This document shows, in pieces, positions 11,175 through 18,819 of a stretch of DNA of 57,017 bases. Origin of the DNA: an uncultured Alphaproteobacteria bacterium (GTDB lineage Bacteria > Pseudomonadota > Alphaproteobacteria > Rs-D84); the NCBI GenBank assembly GCA_944390225.1, contig CALXPB010000006.1, positions 1 through 57,017 of the forward strand, given 5' to 3'. The position numbers were made by a program, and so were the translations under genes. Each line of letters opens with the position of its first letter. Positions within the stretch are counted from its first letter, which is position 1. The notes beneath the pieces are model-generated. The model saw nothing but the letters and a program-made list of their open reading frames with translations, was not told where the DNA came from and made no database searches.

Positions 11175-12665
11175 ATGGTGAGTATAATCAAAACTATGAA
11201 ACTAGGCAAACATATTTTCGGCGTCGGTGCAATGACAGGTATCAGTCGCATATTCGGATTCATACGTGATATGCTGATTGCTCGTGTTTTGGGTGCCGGT
11301 CGCCTATCCGATATATTCTTGGCAGCGTTCAAATTACCTAACCTTTTTCGCGATTTACTGGGTGAAGGGGCGCTGTCTGCAATATTCATTCCTATGTATA
11401 CGGATCTAAAAAAAGACGATGACTTTGCAAAAAATGTATTTTCTTGGCTGATGACCGTGTTATTAGGCATCACAATAATTTTTGAAATTATGATGCCTGT
11501 TATAGTATGGATTCTGGCCCCGGGGTTCGCAGAAGACCCAGGGAAAATGGAATTAACGATTCTTATCGCCAGAATAATGTTCTTTTATGTAATCTTCGTT
11601 TGCGGTGCCGCATTTTTATCGGCAATTCTTAACGCATTTTCCAAATTTTTACTAGCCGCATTTATGCCAGTATTACTGAACATCATGCTGATATGTGCTT
11701 TGTTGCTTGCCGCATTTTTTTCTTCGGGAACAATTCTTTACATCATGGCAGGAACGGTTGTTCTATCAGGAATAATTCAATTCGGAGTATTGTGGGAAAG
11801 AATCAGAAAGAAACATTTCGGTCTATACCTTGTCAAACCAAAATGGACTCCGGGCATAAAAAGCCTTTTCAAACGTCTGGGAATAAGCATCGTAGGAAAC
11901 GGGTTTTATCAAATTACTATAATCATCGGGACGCTGGTTGCAAGTTTTCAAAACGGTGCGGTATCTTGGCTGTATTATTCCGACAGAATCGTACAGTTGC
12001 CATTTGCAATGATAGGGCTTGCGGTTGGAACTGTATTAATGTCATCGATATCAAATGCACTGGCCGAGAAAAATATGCGAAGTGTATATATTCAACAAAA
12101 CTCTTCTATGCGTCGTTCTATGATGCTGATTATGCCGTGCTTAGTAGGTCTGTTTGTTTTGGCAGAACCCATAATAAAATTCTTATTTGAATATGGTGCA
12201 TGGACACCTCAGTCTACACACGCTGTGGCAATTGCCATAATGATACAAGTATTTGCTTTACCGGCGATGATGATTAGCCAGATTTACAGTAAAACGCTTT
12301 ATGCCAGCCAAGATGTAAGAACACCCGTAAAAACCAGTATGATTTCATTAGGAGTAGCGTCTATAATATATCTAGCAGCCTTTTCTTTTATAGGTTATCT
12401 GGCAATACCCGTAGGAGTGGTAATAAGCGGTTATCTAAAAAACTACTTATTAGGGCGTGCGTGTAAAAAACGCGGTTTGTTCCGAACAGAAAAACGTACC
12501 ATATATGCAATATCGGCCTTTTCAATACTTTCAGTCGTGCTTGGTTTCATTCTTTGGCAGGTAAACATAAATAGTATCTGGGTTATGTTCGCGTCTATTA
12601 TTGGTTTTGCGATGATATACCTACCCACCGCATATCTTATAGACAGAAAAATACAGCCAAAATAA
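11175..12665 (+). CDS. murJ: Lipid II flippase MurJ (MviN)
   Basis: Flips lipid II across the inner membrane for peptidoglycan synthesis. 496 aa with about 14 hydrophobic helices. The N-terminal block VGAMTGISRIFGFIRDMLIA and the following LPNLFRDLLGEGALSAIFIP carry the family's conserved Arg/Asp residues. No good ribosome site precedes the ATG at 11175; the in-frame ATG at 11196 (MKLGKHIFG) would also give an intact protein. The promoter must lie in the short divergent gap or within bamD. Confidence 0.95.
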   Translation: MVSIIKTMKLGKHIFGVGAMTGISRIFGFIRDMLIARVLGAGRLSDIFLAAFKLPNLFRDLLGEGALSAIFIPMYTDLKKDDDFAKNVFSWLMTVLLGITIIFEIMMPVIVWILAPGFAEDPGKMELTILIARIMFFYVIFVCGAAFLSAILNAFSKFLLAAFMPVLLNIMLICALLLAAFFSSGTILYIMAGTVVLSGIIQFGVLWERIRKKHFGLYLVKPKWTPGIKSLFKRLGISIVGNGFYQITIIIGTLVASFQNGAVSWLYYSDRIVQLPFAMIGLAVGTVLMSSISNALAEKNMRSVYIQQNSSMRRSMMLIMPCLVGLFVLAEPIIKFLFEYGAWTPQSTHAVAIAIMIQVFALPAMMISQIYSKTLYASQDVRTPVKTSMISLGVASIIYLAAFSFIGYLAIPVGVVISGYLKNYLLGRACKKRGLFRTEKRTIYAISAFSILSVVLGFILWQVNINSIWVMFASIIGFAMIYLPTAYLIDRKIQPK

Positions 12666-12667
12666 AG

Positions 12668-12696
12668 TTGAAAGTAAAAATTATATATGATAAAAT
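12668..12696 (+). promoter_or_regulatory. Sigma-70-type promoter of rlpA
   Basis: TTGAAA (12668-12673), 17-bp spacer, TAAAAT (12691-12696). It lies directly after the murJ stop and ~28 nt before the rlpA ATG, which has AAGGAG upstream. Confidence 0.6.
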
Positions 12697-12723
12697 TTAC
12701 AGTAAGAATGTAAGGAGTCCCAA

Positions 12724-13632
12724 ATGAAAAAACTAGTTTCGTTGACGGTTTTAACTGCTGTTTTAGCGGGTTGTACAGATCTTAGCACAACCGACACAAG
12801 TTCTATGAATGGCTATGGTGAAGCCGAAGGTTTCGCAGAAGAAACCTTGGTTACTACGGCACCGACACCGTCGTTAAATGATACTTACCTATTGGCTGCC
12901 GCACCGAAATACTATATCGGCAGTGCATACAAAGTTGAAGACGTACAATATATCCCCGTTGAAGATTTGAATTATAATCAAACAGGTATTGCAGGTATCG
13001 TTCCCGCAGAACTTAACGGTACAAAAACCAGCAACGGTGAAGTATTTGATATTAATCAAATGGTTGCTACCAGTAAAACATTGCCTTTACCGACCATTGC
13101 GCGTGTAACTAATTTAGAAAACGGTCAATCTGTAACAGTCAGAATAAATAATCGCGGTCCGTTTGTAAATACTCGCATCATAGATTTATCACCTGCGGCG
13201 GCTCAGAAAATCGGTATGAACGGTCAGACAAAAGTTCAGGTACAGGTCTTGGCAGAAGAATCTACAATGGTAAAGAACGCAACATTGGGAAATGCCGCAC
13301 AACAAGCGCAAACGTCCCAACCAGTGATTGAGACAACGGTAACAACAACGCAACAACCAATGCCTGTTCAAACTGCTACGCCCGCACCAATTGGTGAATA
13401 TAGCGTTCAATTGGCTGCATTTTATGCCCAAGACAGCGCAGATTCTTTGGCAGCAAGAATGCAGGCATACGGCAAGGCTATCGTAGTTCAAGAAGGCGAT
13501 ATGTATAAAGTTCGTATTGTCGGATTGAATGCGGCTCAGGCACGTCAAGTAATTGATGCGCTACGCGCCAATGAAGGTATGGCACCGGGTTTATTAAAAG
13601 ACGGTCGTTGGATAAATGCCGACAGTATTTAA
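12724..13632 (+). CDS. rlpA: RlpA-family lipoprotein (DPBB plus SPOR), catalytic residues apparently lost
   Basis: RlpA proteins are outer-membrane lytic transglycosylases that cut stem-less glycans at septa. 302 aa: signal peptide with lipobox LAGC, an unstructured Thr-rich stretch, a double-psi beta-barrel (about residues 80-165: TSNGEVFDINQMVATSKTLPL, RVTNLENGQSVTVRINNRGPF), a Gln/Thr-rich linker and a C-terminal SPOR domain (about 218-300, YSVQLAAFYAQDSADSLAARM). Active RlpA has AAHKTLP and NDRGPF; here these read ATSKTLP and NNRGPF, so the His and Asp are Ser and Asn. The barrel may bind but not cleave glycan. Confidence 0.9.
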   Translation: MKKLVSLTVLTAVLAGCTDLSTTDTSSMNGYGEAEGFAEETLVTTAPTPSLNDTYLLAAAPKYYIGSAYKVEDVQYIPVEDLNYNQTGIAGIVPAELNGTKTSNGEVFDINQMVATSKTLPLPTIARVTNLENGQSVTVRINNRGPFVNTRIIDLSPAAAQKIGMNGQTKVQVQVLAEESTMVKNATLGNAAQQAQTSQPVIETTVTTTQQPMPVQTATPAPIGEYSVQLAAFYAQDSADSLAARMQAYGKAIVVQEGDMYKVRIVGLNAAQARQVIDALRANEGMAPGLLKDGRWINADSI

Positions 13633-13659
13633 AAAAACGCTCCGATGGGGCGTTTTTTT
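13631..13659 (+). terminator. Terminator of rlpA
   Basis: ACGCTCC pairs with GGGGCGT (one G-T pair) around GAT, flanked by an A-run and TTTTTTT, overlapping the end of rlpA. Confidence 0.85.
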
Positions 13660-13664
13660 ACGAT

Positions 13665-13692
13665 TTGATTTATTTCTCTTTTATTTTATAAT
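13665..13692 (+). promoter_or_regulatory. Promoter giving a leaderless smr mRNA
   Basis: TTGATT (13665-13670), 16-bp spacer, TATAAT (13687-13692). The ATG starts 6 nt after the -10 box, so transcription should begin at or next to the start codon. No Shine-Dalgarno is present. Confidence 0.6.
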
Positions 13693-13698
13693 ATTTTC

Positions 13699-14070
13699 AT
13701 GAAAAAATTATCAGATAAAGACATAGAAAATATGATTCAAACCCCATTTACCCCAGATAAATCTATGGTTAAAGAGGTTATTTCTGAATTACATATATCA
13801 ACAAGATTTCCAGAAAAGTCCATAAAGGCTTCCAAAGAGCACGCAAAGTTAGATTTACATCAATATACCGAAGAACAGGCATGGAATGCTATAAACGATT
13901 TGATATCATGCGGGGTAAAAAACGCTACAATAATCACAGGGGCCAGCGGAATTTTGAAGGTAAAATTTCAGCAATGGGTACAAGATAGCATAATTTCAAA
14001 ATATTTCGTATCTGCAACACCTATAAATAACGGAAGTTTTGCGGTAAAATTTAGAAGAAAATCAGATTAA
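13699..14070 (+). CDS. Smr-domain protein
   Basis: 123 aa. The Smr domain (about residues 45-120) shows LDLHQYTEEQAWNAINDLI, VKNATIITGASG and a C-terminal beta strand FAVKF. Stand-alone Smr proteins are nucleic-acid-binding, often nicking, endonucleases. The usual LDLHG is LDLHQ, and the second motif is TGASG rather than TGKG. In alphaproteobacteria such genes often sit near cell-wall hydrolases, as here between rlpA and an M23 peptidase. Its 3' end overlaps the convergent M23 gene by 4 bp. Confidence 0.82.
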   Translation: MKKLSDKDIENMIQTPFTPDKSMVKEVISELHISTRFPEKSIKASKEHAKLDLHQYTEEQAWNAINDLISCGVKNATIITGASGILKVKFQQWVQDSIISKYFVSATPINNGSFAVKFRRKSD

Positions 14071-14861
14071 CCGCGCCCTATCCAATTTTTAGGATCTGTG
14101 TAATTACCGTTATACTTTATAGAATAATGTAAATGAGGTCCGGATGACATTCCTGTGTTTCCTGTTTTAGCAATTTCACATCCAGCAGAAACCTTATCTC
14201 CGACTGCAACTAATTGTTTACTAAGATGACAATATATAGTTTCATATCCGTTGGAATGCAAAATTTTTATACCATTTCCGCAGGTATCATCATTCCATAC
14301 TGCCGCAACGGTTCCAGAAGCAGTAGAAAAGACAGATGTTCCGATAGGCGTATAAAAATCTATTCCTTTATGACCATTCTGTTCACCGGTGATTGGGTGT
14401 TTTCTAAAACCATATGACGATGTTATCTGAGGAGTTCCCATTAAGGGCTCACCAACTGGTTCTGTCTGCCCCGCAGGTATATCATATTTACGAGGAATAC
14501 ATCCTGGGCTTGCCTGAGCATAGTTGTCAGAAGTTTTCATAAATTTATTATTATTTCCTATTTTATAACCTAAACTATACATTTGATTTCTTGCATCTGC
14601 TGTATTTTGTTCAGATTTTTTAATATCTTCTTCAATGTTAATTCCCTTATATGCACAACCAGAAATACATCGTCCTTCCTTGTCATATACAGATTCCAGA
14701 ATTTCATAACCTTCTGAAAGCACCGCTATACGTTGCGAAAAAGTTAAATCTGCAAATGTTTTCGGAAAATCTTGAGCCTTTAATAAACTTGCACCATATG
14801 AAACGTTAAAATCACAAATAACGAAAAAAAACACAGGTATTAATTGTACTATATACTTCAT
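14067..14861 (-). CDS. Secreted M23-family metallopeptidase
   Basis: 264 aa with a signal peptide (hydrophobic residues 4-22) and a C-terminal M23 (LytM) domain: the zinc ligands are in HKGIDFYTP (His and Asp) and GPHLHYS (HxH). The family cuts peptide crosslinks of peptidoglycan in the periplasm. The N-terminal half carries Cys residues (GRCISGCAYKG and SPGCIPR) that could form disulfides. All zinc ligands are kept, so it is probably active. ATG at 14861. Confidence 0.9.
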   Translation of the reverse strand: MKYIVQLIPVFFFVICDFNVSYGASLLKAQDFPKTFADLTFSQRIAVLSEGYEILESVYDKEGRCISGCAYKGINIEEDIKKSEQNTADARNQMYSLGYKIGNNNKFMKTSDNYAQASPGCIPRKYDIPAGQTEPVGEPLMGTPQITSSYGFRKHPITGEQNGHKGIDFYTPIGTSVFSTASGTVAAVWNDDTCGNGIKILHSNGYETIYCHLSKQLVAVGDKVSAGCEIAKTGNTGMSSGPHLHYSIKYNGNYTDPKNWIGRG

Positions 14862-14893
14862 AATAAAAGTATTATAACATATTTATTAAATAA

Positions 14894-16042
14894 TTAAAAC
14901 GCTATCTTTAAATTTGCCATCAAAGTATTTGATATATAACCAGAACGCATATCAAACATATAACTTATACCTGCGGAATAAATTTCTCCATAAACGTTCA
15001 AACCGGCACCGGCGTTAAGTGCCGTTCTGTTAGGTTTTTCTATGGGTATGTCATAAATAGCACCATTTATTAGTTGTACTCGAAGATCCTCTGTTCCTCT
15101 GTTTATAGCGTCATAACTACCACCTATACGCAAATCCGGTCTGATGATGAAATCACTGCCTATAAAATCAAAACCTATATTTAAACTCATAAATCCGGTT
15201 AAAGAATTATACCACCAACTGTCAAAAGATTGTGCAACAGCGTCGGTATATTCGTCTGCTCCGATTATTGAGTATCTAACTCCTATCTGAGGTACCATGG
15301 TTATCCGCCCTCGATACATACGAAAACCCGTATTAACCTGCCCTGACAGGAATTCGGTATCATATGAACTATCGTCTGAAACACCCGCAATTGTTTTGTC
15401 CGATGCCCAAGTCGTATGACCTCCGTTTATCCCCATATTTATGAAAAAACCGTTATTTGCAAGATATTCCGAAAACATTGTTATACTATTGCTGGTTGCA
15501 TCTGTATAAACTTTATCATCCTTGGTATCGGTCAGACTTCTGGTATAAGACAAACCTATTTGCCAGCCGTCAGAAATAGCACCCTTTGCATTTACATAAA
15601 AGCCGGTATTTCTGGTCTTAAAATCTCCGTTATAATTTGAATCATAGTCAGCGAAAGCCCCGAATACTTGCCCGCCTATCACAATATTTTTTCTCGTTGA
15701 AGTGCACTCTGTAAGATTTCTGACGCATTTATTTCTGCGCGCAATCATAGGACTAGAAATTACATCAAAAGCTTGGTTTATATGATGTCTTGTTTCAAAT
15801 AAACTTATTGCCGTACTGTTAAAAGCCAGAATAGAAACTGTGTTCATAAAAGCGGAAATATCACTTTCTTGCACGTCTTTAATATATGCGGCTACCTCTC
15901 CACTGGGGCCAAGGTTGGAGAAAATACCAGCCCAAGCCTTTGCCGCATTTGCTAAATACCCAGCAGGATAACTATATTGTGCTTGTGCCGCATTAATACC
16001 AAAACAAATAAGCAAAATGATAAAAAATAAAAATTTTTTCAT
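14894..16042 (-). CDS. Outer-membrane beta-barrel protein, autotransporter-barrel-like
   Basis: 382 aa from the chosen start, which begins with a classical signal peptide ending INAAQA; the frame continues 20 codons upstream, but that part does not look like a signal and would approach htpX. About the last 260 residues alternate hydrophobic and polar residues with Gly/Asn/Asp turns (GWQIGLSYTRSL, NTGFRMYRGRITMVPQIGVRY), ending in an aromatic Phe as beta-barrels do. RNKCVRNLTECTS may carry a disulfide. Likely an autotransporter-type barrel or porin-like protein; no passenger domain is evident. Confidence 0.8.
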   Translation of the reverse strand: MKKFLFFIILLICFGINAAQAQYSYPAGYLANAAKAWAGIFSNLGPSGEVAAYIKDVQESDISAFMNTVSILAFNSTAISLFETRHHINQAFDVISSPMIARRNKCVRNLTECTSTRKNIVIGGQVFGAFADYDSNYNGDFKTRNTGFYVNAKGAISDGWQIGLSYTRSLTDTKDDKVYTDATSNSITMFSEYLANNGFFINMGINGGHTTWASDKTIAGVSDDSSYDTEFLSGQVNTGFRMYRGRITMVPQIGVRYSIIGADEYTDAVAQSFDSWWYNSLTGFMSLNIGFDFIGSDFIIRPDLRIGGSYDAINRGTEDLRVQLINGAIYDIPIEKPNRTALNAGAGLNVYGEIYSAGISYMFDMRSGYISNTLMANLKIAF

Positions 16043-16107
16043 GACTCTCCTTATTTTTTGTTTATAATAAAAATCAAATAATAAAAATTTAACAGGAACC
16101 ATTTACT

Positions 16108-17040
16108 ATGAAGCAAATCAAAACCGTTTATGACCATATTCGTAGCAACAACATAAAAACCATATTTTTAGTTTTGTTATTTCCGCTGATTTTTATCGCT
16201 TTAATTTTTTTATTTACTTGTTTGGTTGCCCCAGTCGAGCAAGCCATACAGACTACGACACAGGTCGCAATACCGACCTTTATAACATGCGGGATATGGT
16301 TATTAATATCTTGGGCGTTTGGTGATTCTATGATGTTAAATTCTGCACATGCGCATGAAATACTTGATACTGATCCCAAGAATCGCGAAATATTCCGCGC
16401 CGTAGAAAATGTAGCAATGGCAGCAGGTATGCCACGTCCGCGCGTTTACATAATTGATGATGATTCTATGAATGCTTTTGCAACTGGCAGAAGCCCGAAA
16501 GATTCATCAGTGGCTCTTACTCGGGGAATAATTAAAAGGCTGGACAGACTGGAACTAGAAGGTGTTATTGCGCATGAAATGGCTCATATAGGGAACAGAG
16601 ATATTCGTCTGGATATGTTGCTTATAACAGGTATAGGCGTGACGGTATTTTTCGCTGATGTGATTTTGCGTATGGTAATATATGGTGGGAATAACAATGA
16701 CGACAATAAAAACTCTGGCACAGCAATTTTGATGATGGTATGGCTGGCTTTCACAGTATTTAACTTTGTTATCAGCCCCTTACTACGAATGGCCATTTCT
16801 AGAAATCGAGAGTATGTTGCCGATGCAACGGGTGCACAAATTACCAGAAATCCGAAAGCCTTGGCATCTGCGCTACGAAAGATTACAACAGATTCTCGCA
16901 TAGAATGTCTAGATAAAATAAAATCTATGTCCGCAGTATGCATTGCATATCCCGGTAATCCAAAGAATTTTGTAAATTCTTTAATGGCAACGCACCCACC
17001 AGTAGAAGAAAGAATCAAACGTCTAGAATCGATGGCGTAA
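16108..17040 (+). CDS. htpX: Membrane zinc protease HtpX
   Basis: Inner-membrane M48 metalloprotease that removes damaged membrane proteins. 310 aa. Two N-terminal membrane helices, the zinc motif HEMAH (about residue 155), two further helices (about 168-225) and the third ligand in NREYVADATGA. RBS ACAGGA before the ATG. Followed after 15 bp by tdk. Confidence 0.95.
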   Translation: MKQIKTVYDHIRSNNIKTIFLVLLFPLIFIALIFLFTCLVAPVEQAIQTTTQVAIPTFITCGIWLLISWAFGDSMMLNSAHAHEILDTDPKNREIFRAVENVAMAAGMPRPRVYIIDDDSMNAFATGRSPKDSSVALTRGIIKRLDRLELEGVIAHEMAHIGNRDIRLDMLLITGIGVTVFFADVILRMVIYGGNNNDDNKNSGTAILMMVWLAFTVFNFVISPLLRMAISRNREYVADATGAQITRNPKALASALRKITTDSRIECLDKIKSMSAVCIAYPGNPKNFVNSLMATHPPVEERIKRLESMA

Positions 17041-17055
17041 AAGAGGTATACAAAC

Positions 17056-17646
17056 ATGGCAAATTTACATTTTCATTATGGTACTATGGGTTGCTCTAAA
17101 TCCGCACAGTTGATAATTAACGCCTATAACCAAAACAAAAACGGCAACAAAACAGAAATAATAAAACCTAAAATAGATAACCGTTTTAGTGAAGATAAAG
17201 TAAATTCTCGCATTGGCATATCTGCTGACGCAACGACGCTTTCTTCTTTACAAGATTGGACTCCTGCCCCAGACACCAAAATGGTTTTAATTGATGAAAT
17301 TCAGTTTTTTACCCCAGAAGACATCGATATACTGGTTCGGATTGCCGATAGTAAATCTATAATAATAATGTGTTATGGTTTAATGATTGATAGCAATGAA
17401 CATATATTTCCGGCCTCGCGCAGATTGATAGAGGTTGGTGCAAAATTGCATCGTATGGAGTCAACGTGTCAGATTCCTGGTTGTATGCATCTTGCGACGC
17501 ACCATCTAAGGTACGATTCAGCAGGCAACGTTATCCGCGAAGGTACACAAATTGCGGTTGGTGCCGACAATTATAAATCCGTATGCCGAAAACACTTTAA
17601 CATGTTTTACCACTCTACTGGCAAGGGTGATAAAGGCGAGCGTTAA
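17056..17646 (+). CDS. tdk: Thymidine kinase
   Basis: Phosphorylates thymidine in the salvage pathway. 196 aa. The P-loop is YGTMGCSKSAQLI, the GTMGxSKT-like form found in a subset of bacterial type II kinases; the Walker B/flexible region is VLIDEIQFF, and a zinc ribbon is formed by CQIPGC together with the C-terminal Cys/His (VCRKH). RBS AAAGAGG. Presence with dcd suggests flexible dTTP supply. No terminator is obvious before the tRNA-Arg promoter region. Confidence 0.93.
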   Translation: MANLHFHYGTMGCSKSAQLIINAYNQNKNGNKTEIIKPKIDNRFSEDKVNSRIGISADATTLSSLQDWTPAPDTKMVLIDEIQFFTPEDIDILVRIADSKSIIIMCYGLMIDSNEHIFPASRRLIEVGAKLHRMESTCQIPGCMHLATHHLRYDSAGNVIREGTQIAVGADNYKSVCRKHFNMFYHSTGKGDKGER

Positions 17647-17702
17647 AAAGCGAATATTTTTACTTGCAATTGCGATAAAAAAATATAAAATATACGAACG
17701 TT

Positions 17703-17779
17703 GCGCCCATGGCTCAATTGGATAGAGCATTTGACTACGGATCAAAAGGTTGAGGGTTCGAATCCTTCTGGGCGCGCCA
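17703..17779 (+). tRNA. tRNA-Arg (ACG)
   Basis: Cloverleaf with acceptor GCGCCCA/TGGGCGC, D-arm GCTCAATTGGATAGAGC, anticodon stem TTTGA/TCAAA with loop CTACGGA (anticodon ACG) and T-arm GAGGGTTCGAATCCTTC. CCA is encoded (17777-17779). 77 nt. Its last 19 nt are duplicated downstream in a tandem repeat. Confidence 0.95.
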
Positions 17780-18116
17780 GAAATTAAACCGGCTTTCTGC
17801 CGGTTTTATTTTATTGCAAGTCCAAGGATTTGAACCCGAAACAGAGGGTTCGAACCGTAGCAAAAAGGCAGAATAATGCCGGTCTGCGTAAGCAGATTTT
17901 GCAAGGTGGCAACGCAATCCTTCTGGGCGCGCCAGAAATTAAACCGGCTTTCTGCCGGTTTTATTTTATTGCAAGTCCAAGGATTTGAACCCGAAACAGA
18001 GGGTTCGAACCGTAGCAAAAAGGCAGAATAATGCCGGTCTGCGTAAGCAGATTTTGCAAGGTGGCAACGCAATCCTTCTGGGCGCGCCAGAAATTAAACC
18101 GGCTTTCTGCCGGTTT
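17761..18116 (+). repeat. 155-bp tandem repeat regenerating the tRNA-Arg 3' end
   Basis: Two identical 155-bp units (17761-17915 and 17916-18070) and a 46-bp third start (18071-18116). Each unit begins with the last 19 nt of tRNA-Arg, continues through its terminator hairpin (CCGGC/GCCGG) and then a 109-bp insert. The insert contains T-arm-like GGTTCGAACC and small hairpins (TCTGC/GCAGA, GGCA/TGCC). Short frames across it are repeat artefacts. No gene occupies 17780-18167. Confidence 0.92.
17786..17810 (+). terminator. Terminator of tRNA-Arg, present three times
   Basis: AAACCGGC pairs with GCCGGTTTT around TTTCT and is followed by T-rich sequence. The same hairpin recurs at 17941 and 18096 as part of the tandem repeat; the last copy has the longest T-run. 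Confidence 0.85.
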
Positions 18117-18132
18117 CTTTTTTTTTATTATA

Positions 18133-18161
18133 TTGCTGATACCTTTTCTTATTGCTATCAT
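18133..18161 (+). promoter_or_regulatory. Promoter giving a leaderless TfoX-N mRNA
   Basis: TTGCTG (18133-18138), 17-bp spacer, TATCAT (18156-18161), then 6 nt to the ATG at 18168 with no Shine-Dalgarno. Same geometry as smr, prmC and ligA. Confidence 0.5.
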
Positions 18162-18167
18162 TATCTT

Positions 18168-18509
18168 ATGGCTTCAAGTAAAGATTTCGTGGATTTTGTA
18201 TATGACCAAGTCGAACCGGCTTCTGACGATATAACATATCGTAAAATGTTCGGCGATTATATGCTATTTTGTAACCAAAAACCCGTCTTACTCATATGCG
18301 ATGATATCGTTTACGTAAAACAATTACCAGAAACAGCCATTTTATTCAAACAACATAATATAACACCGGAGGTTGACATCCCATTCAAAGGCGCACGACC
18401 GCATTATATTCTGGACATAGAAAATTCGGATTTATCAATTGAAATGGTGCAATTATTAGCAAAAATATTGCCTATACCCCAAAAGAAAAAGCACAAAAAT
18501 GCGAAATAA
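18168..18509 (+). CDS. TfoX N-terminal domain protein
   Basis: 113 aa. The sequence DFVDFVYDQVEP...TYRKMFGDYMLFCNQKPVLLICDDIVYVK matches the TfoX/Sxy N-terminal fold (RxMFGgyglf and later 'lk' strand). Family members with only this domain are common and of unclear function; the full TfoX of Gammaproteobacteria controls competence. The open frame extends upstream into the repeat, but homology begins at the ATG at 18168. It overlaps the MGMT gene by 11 bp, so the two form an operon. Confidence 0.85.
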   Translation: MASSKDFVDFVYDQVEPASDDITYRKMFGDYMLFCNQKPVLLICDDIVYVKQLPETAILFKQHNITPEVDIPFKGARPHYILDIENSDLSIEMVQLLAKILPIPQKKKHKNAK

Positions 18510-18804
18510 ACTAACAAATGCAGACATAGATAAATTACCGGGGACAAATTTTCAGCGCGATGTTTGGCGTGCGCTGTTAAAAATTCCATACGGAGAAACC
18601 AGAACCTATGCACAAGTTGCAAAAATGGCAGGACATCCAAATGCTGTCCGTGCAGTCGCAAACGCAATCGGCAAGAACCCCATGCCCCCAATCATACCAT
18701 GCCATCGCGTCATTCGCAGCGACGGTAAAATAGGCGGTTATTCCGCCCTAGGTGGCATAAAAGTAAAGCAACATTTATTAAATAAAGAAAAAAGTGGCAA
18801 ATAA
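18499..18804 (+). CDS. Methylated-DNA--cysteine S-methyltransferase domain protein
   Basis: 101 aa, essentially only the C-terminal catalytic domain of MGMT/Ogt: TNFQRDVWRALLKIPYGETRTYAQVA (helix-turn-helix), then the active-site PCHRVI and GGYSALGGIKVKQHLL. The acceptor Cys is present, so it may repair O6-alkylguanine; the missing N-terminal domain is typical of the short MGMT-like group. Overlaps the TfoX-N gene and is cotranscribed with it. Confidence 0.9.
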   Translation: MRNKLTNADIDKLPGTNFQRDVWRALLKIPYGETRTYAQVAKMAGHPNAVRAVANAIGKNPMPPIIPCHRVIRSDGKIGGYSALGGIKVKQHLLNKEKSGK

Positions 18805-18819
18805 TTATGCCACTCTTTT

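Noticed and set aside
11693..12190. 165-aa frame inside murJ
   Set aside because: Out-of-frame shadow of a well-conserved membrane protein.
17735..18161. Short minus-strand frames with repeated sequences over the tRNA-Arg repeat
   Set aside because: They exist only because the 155-bp unit is repeated and include antisense tRNA; no start signals.
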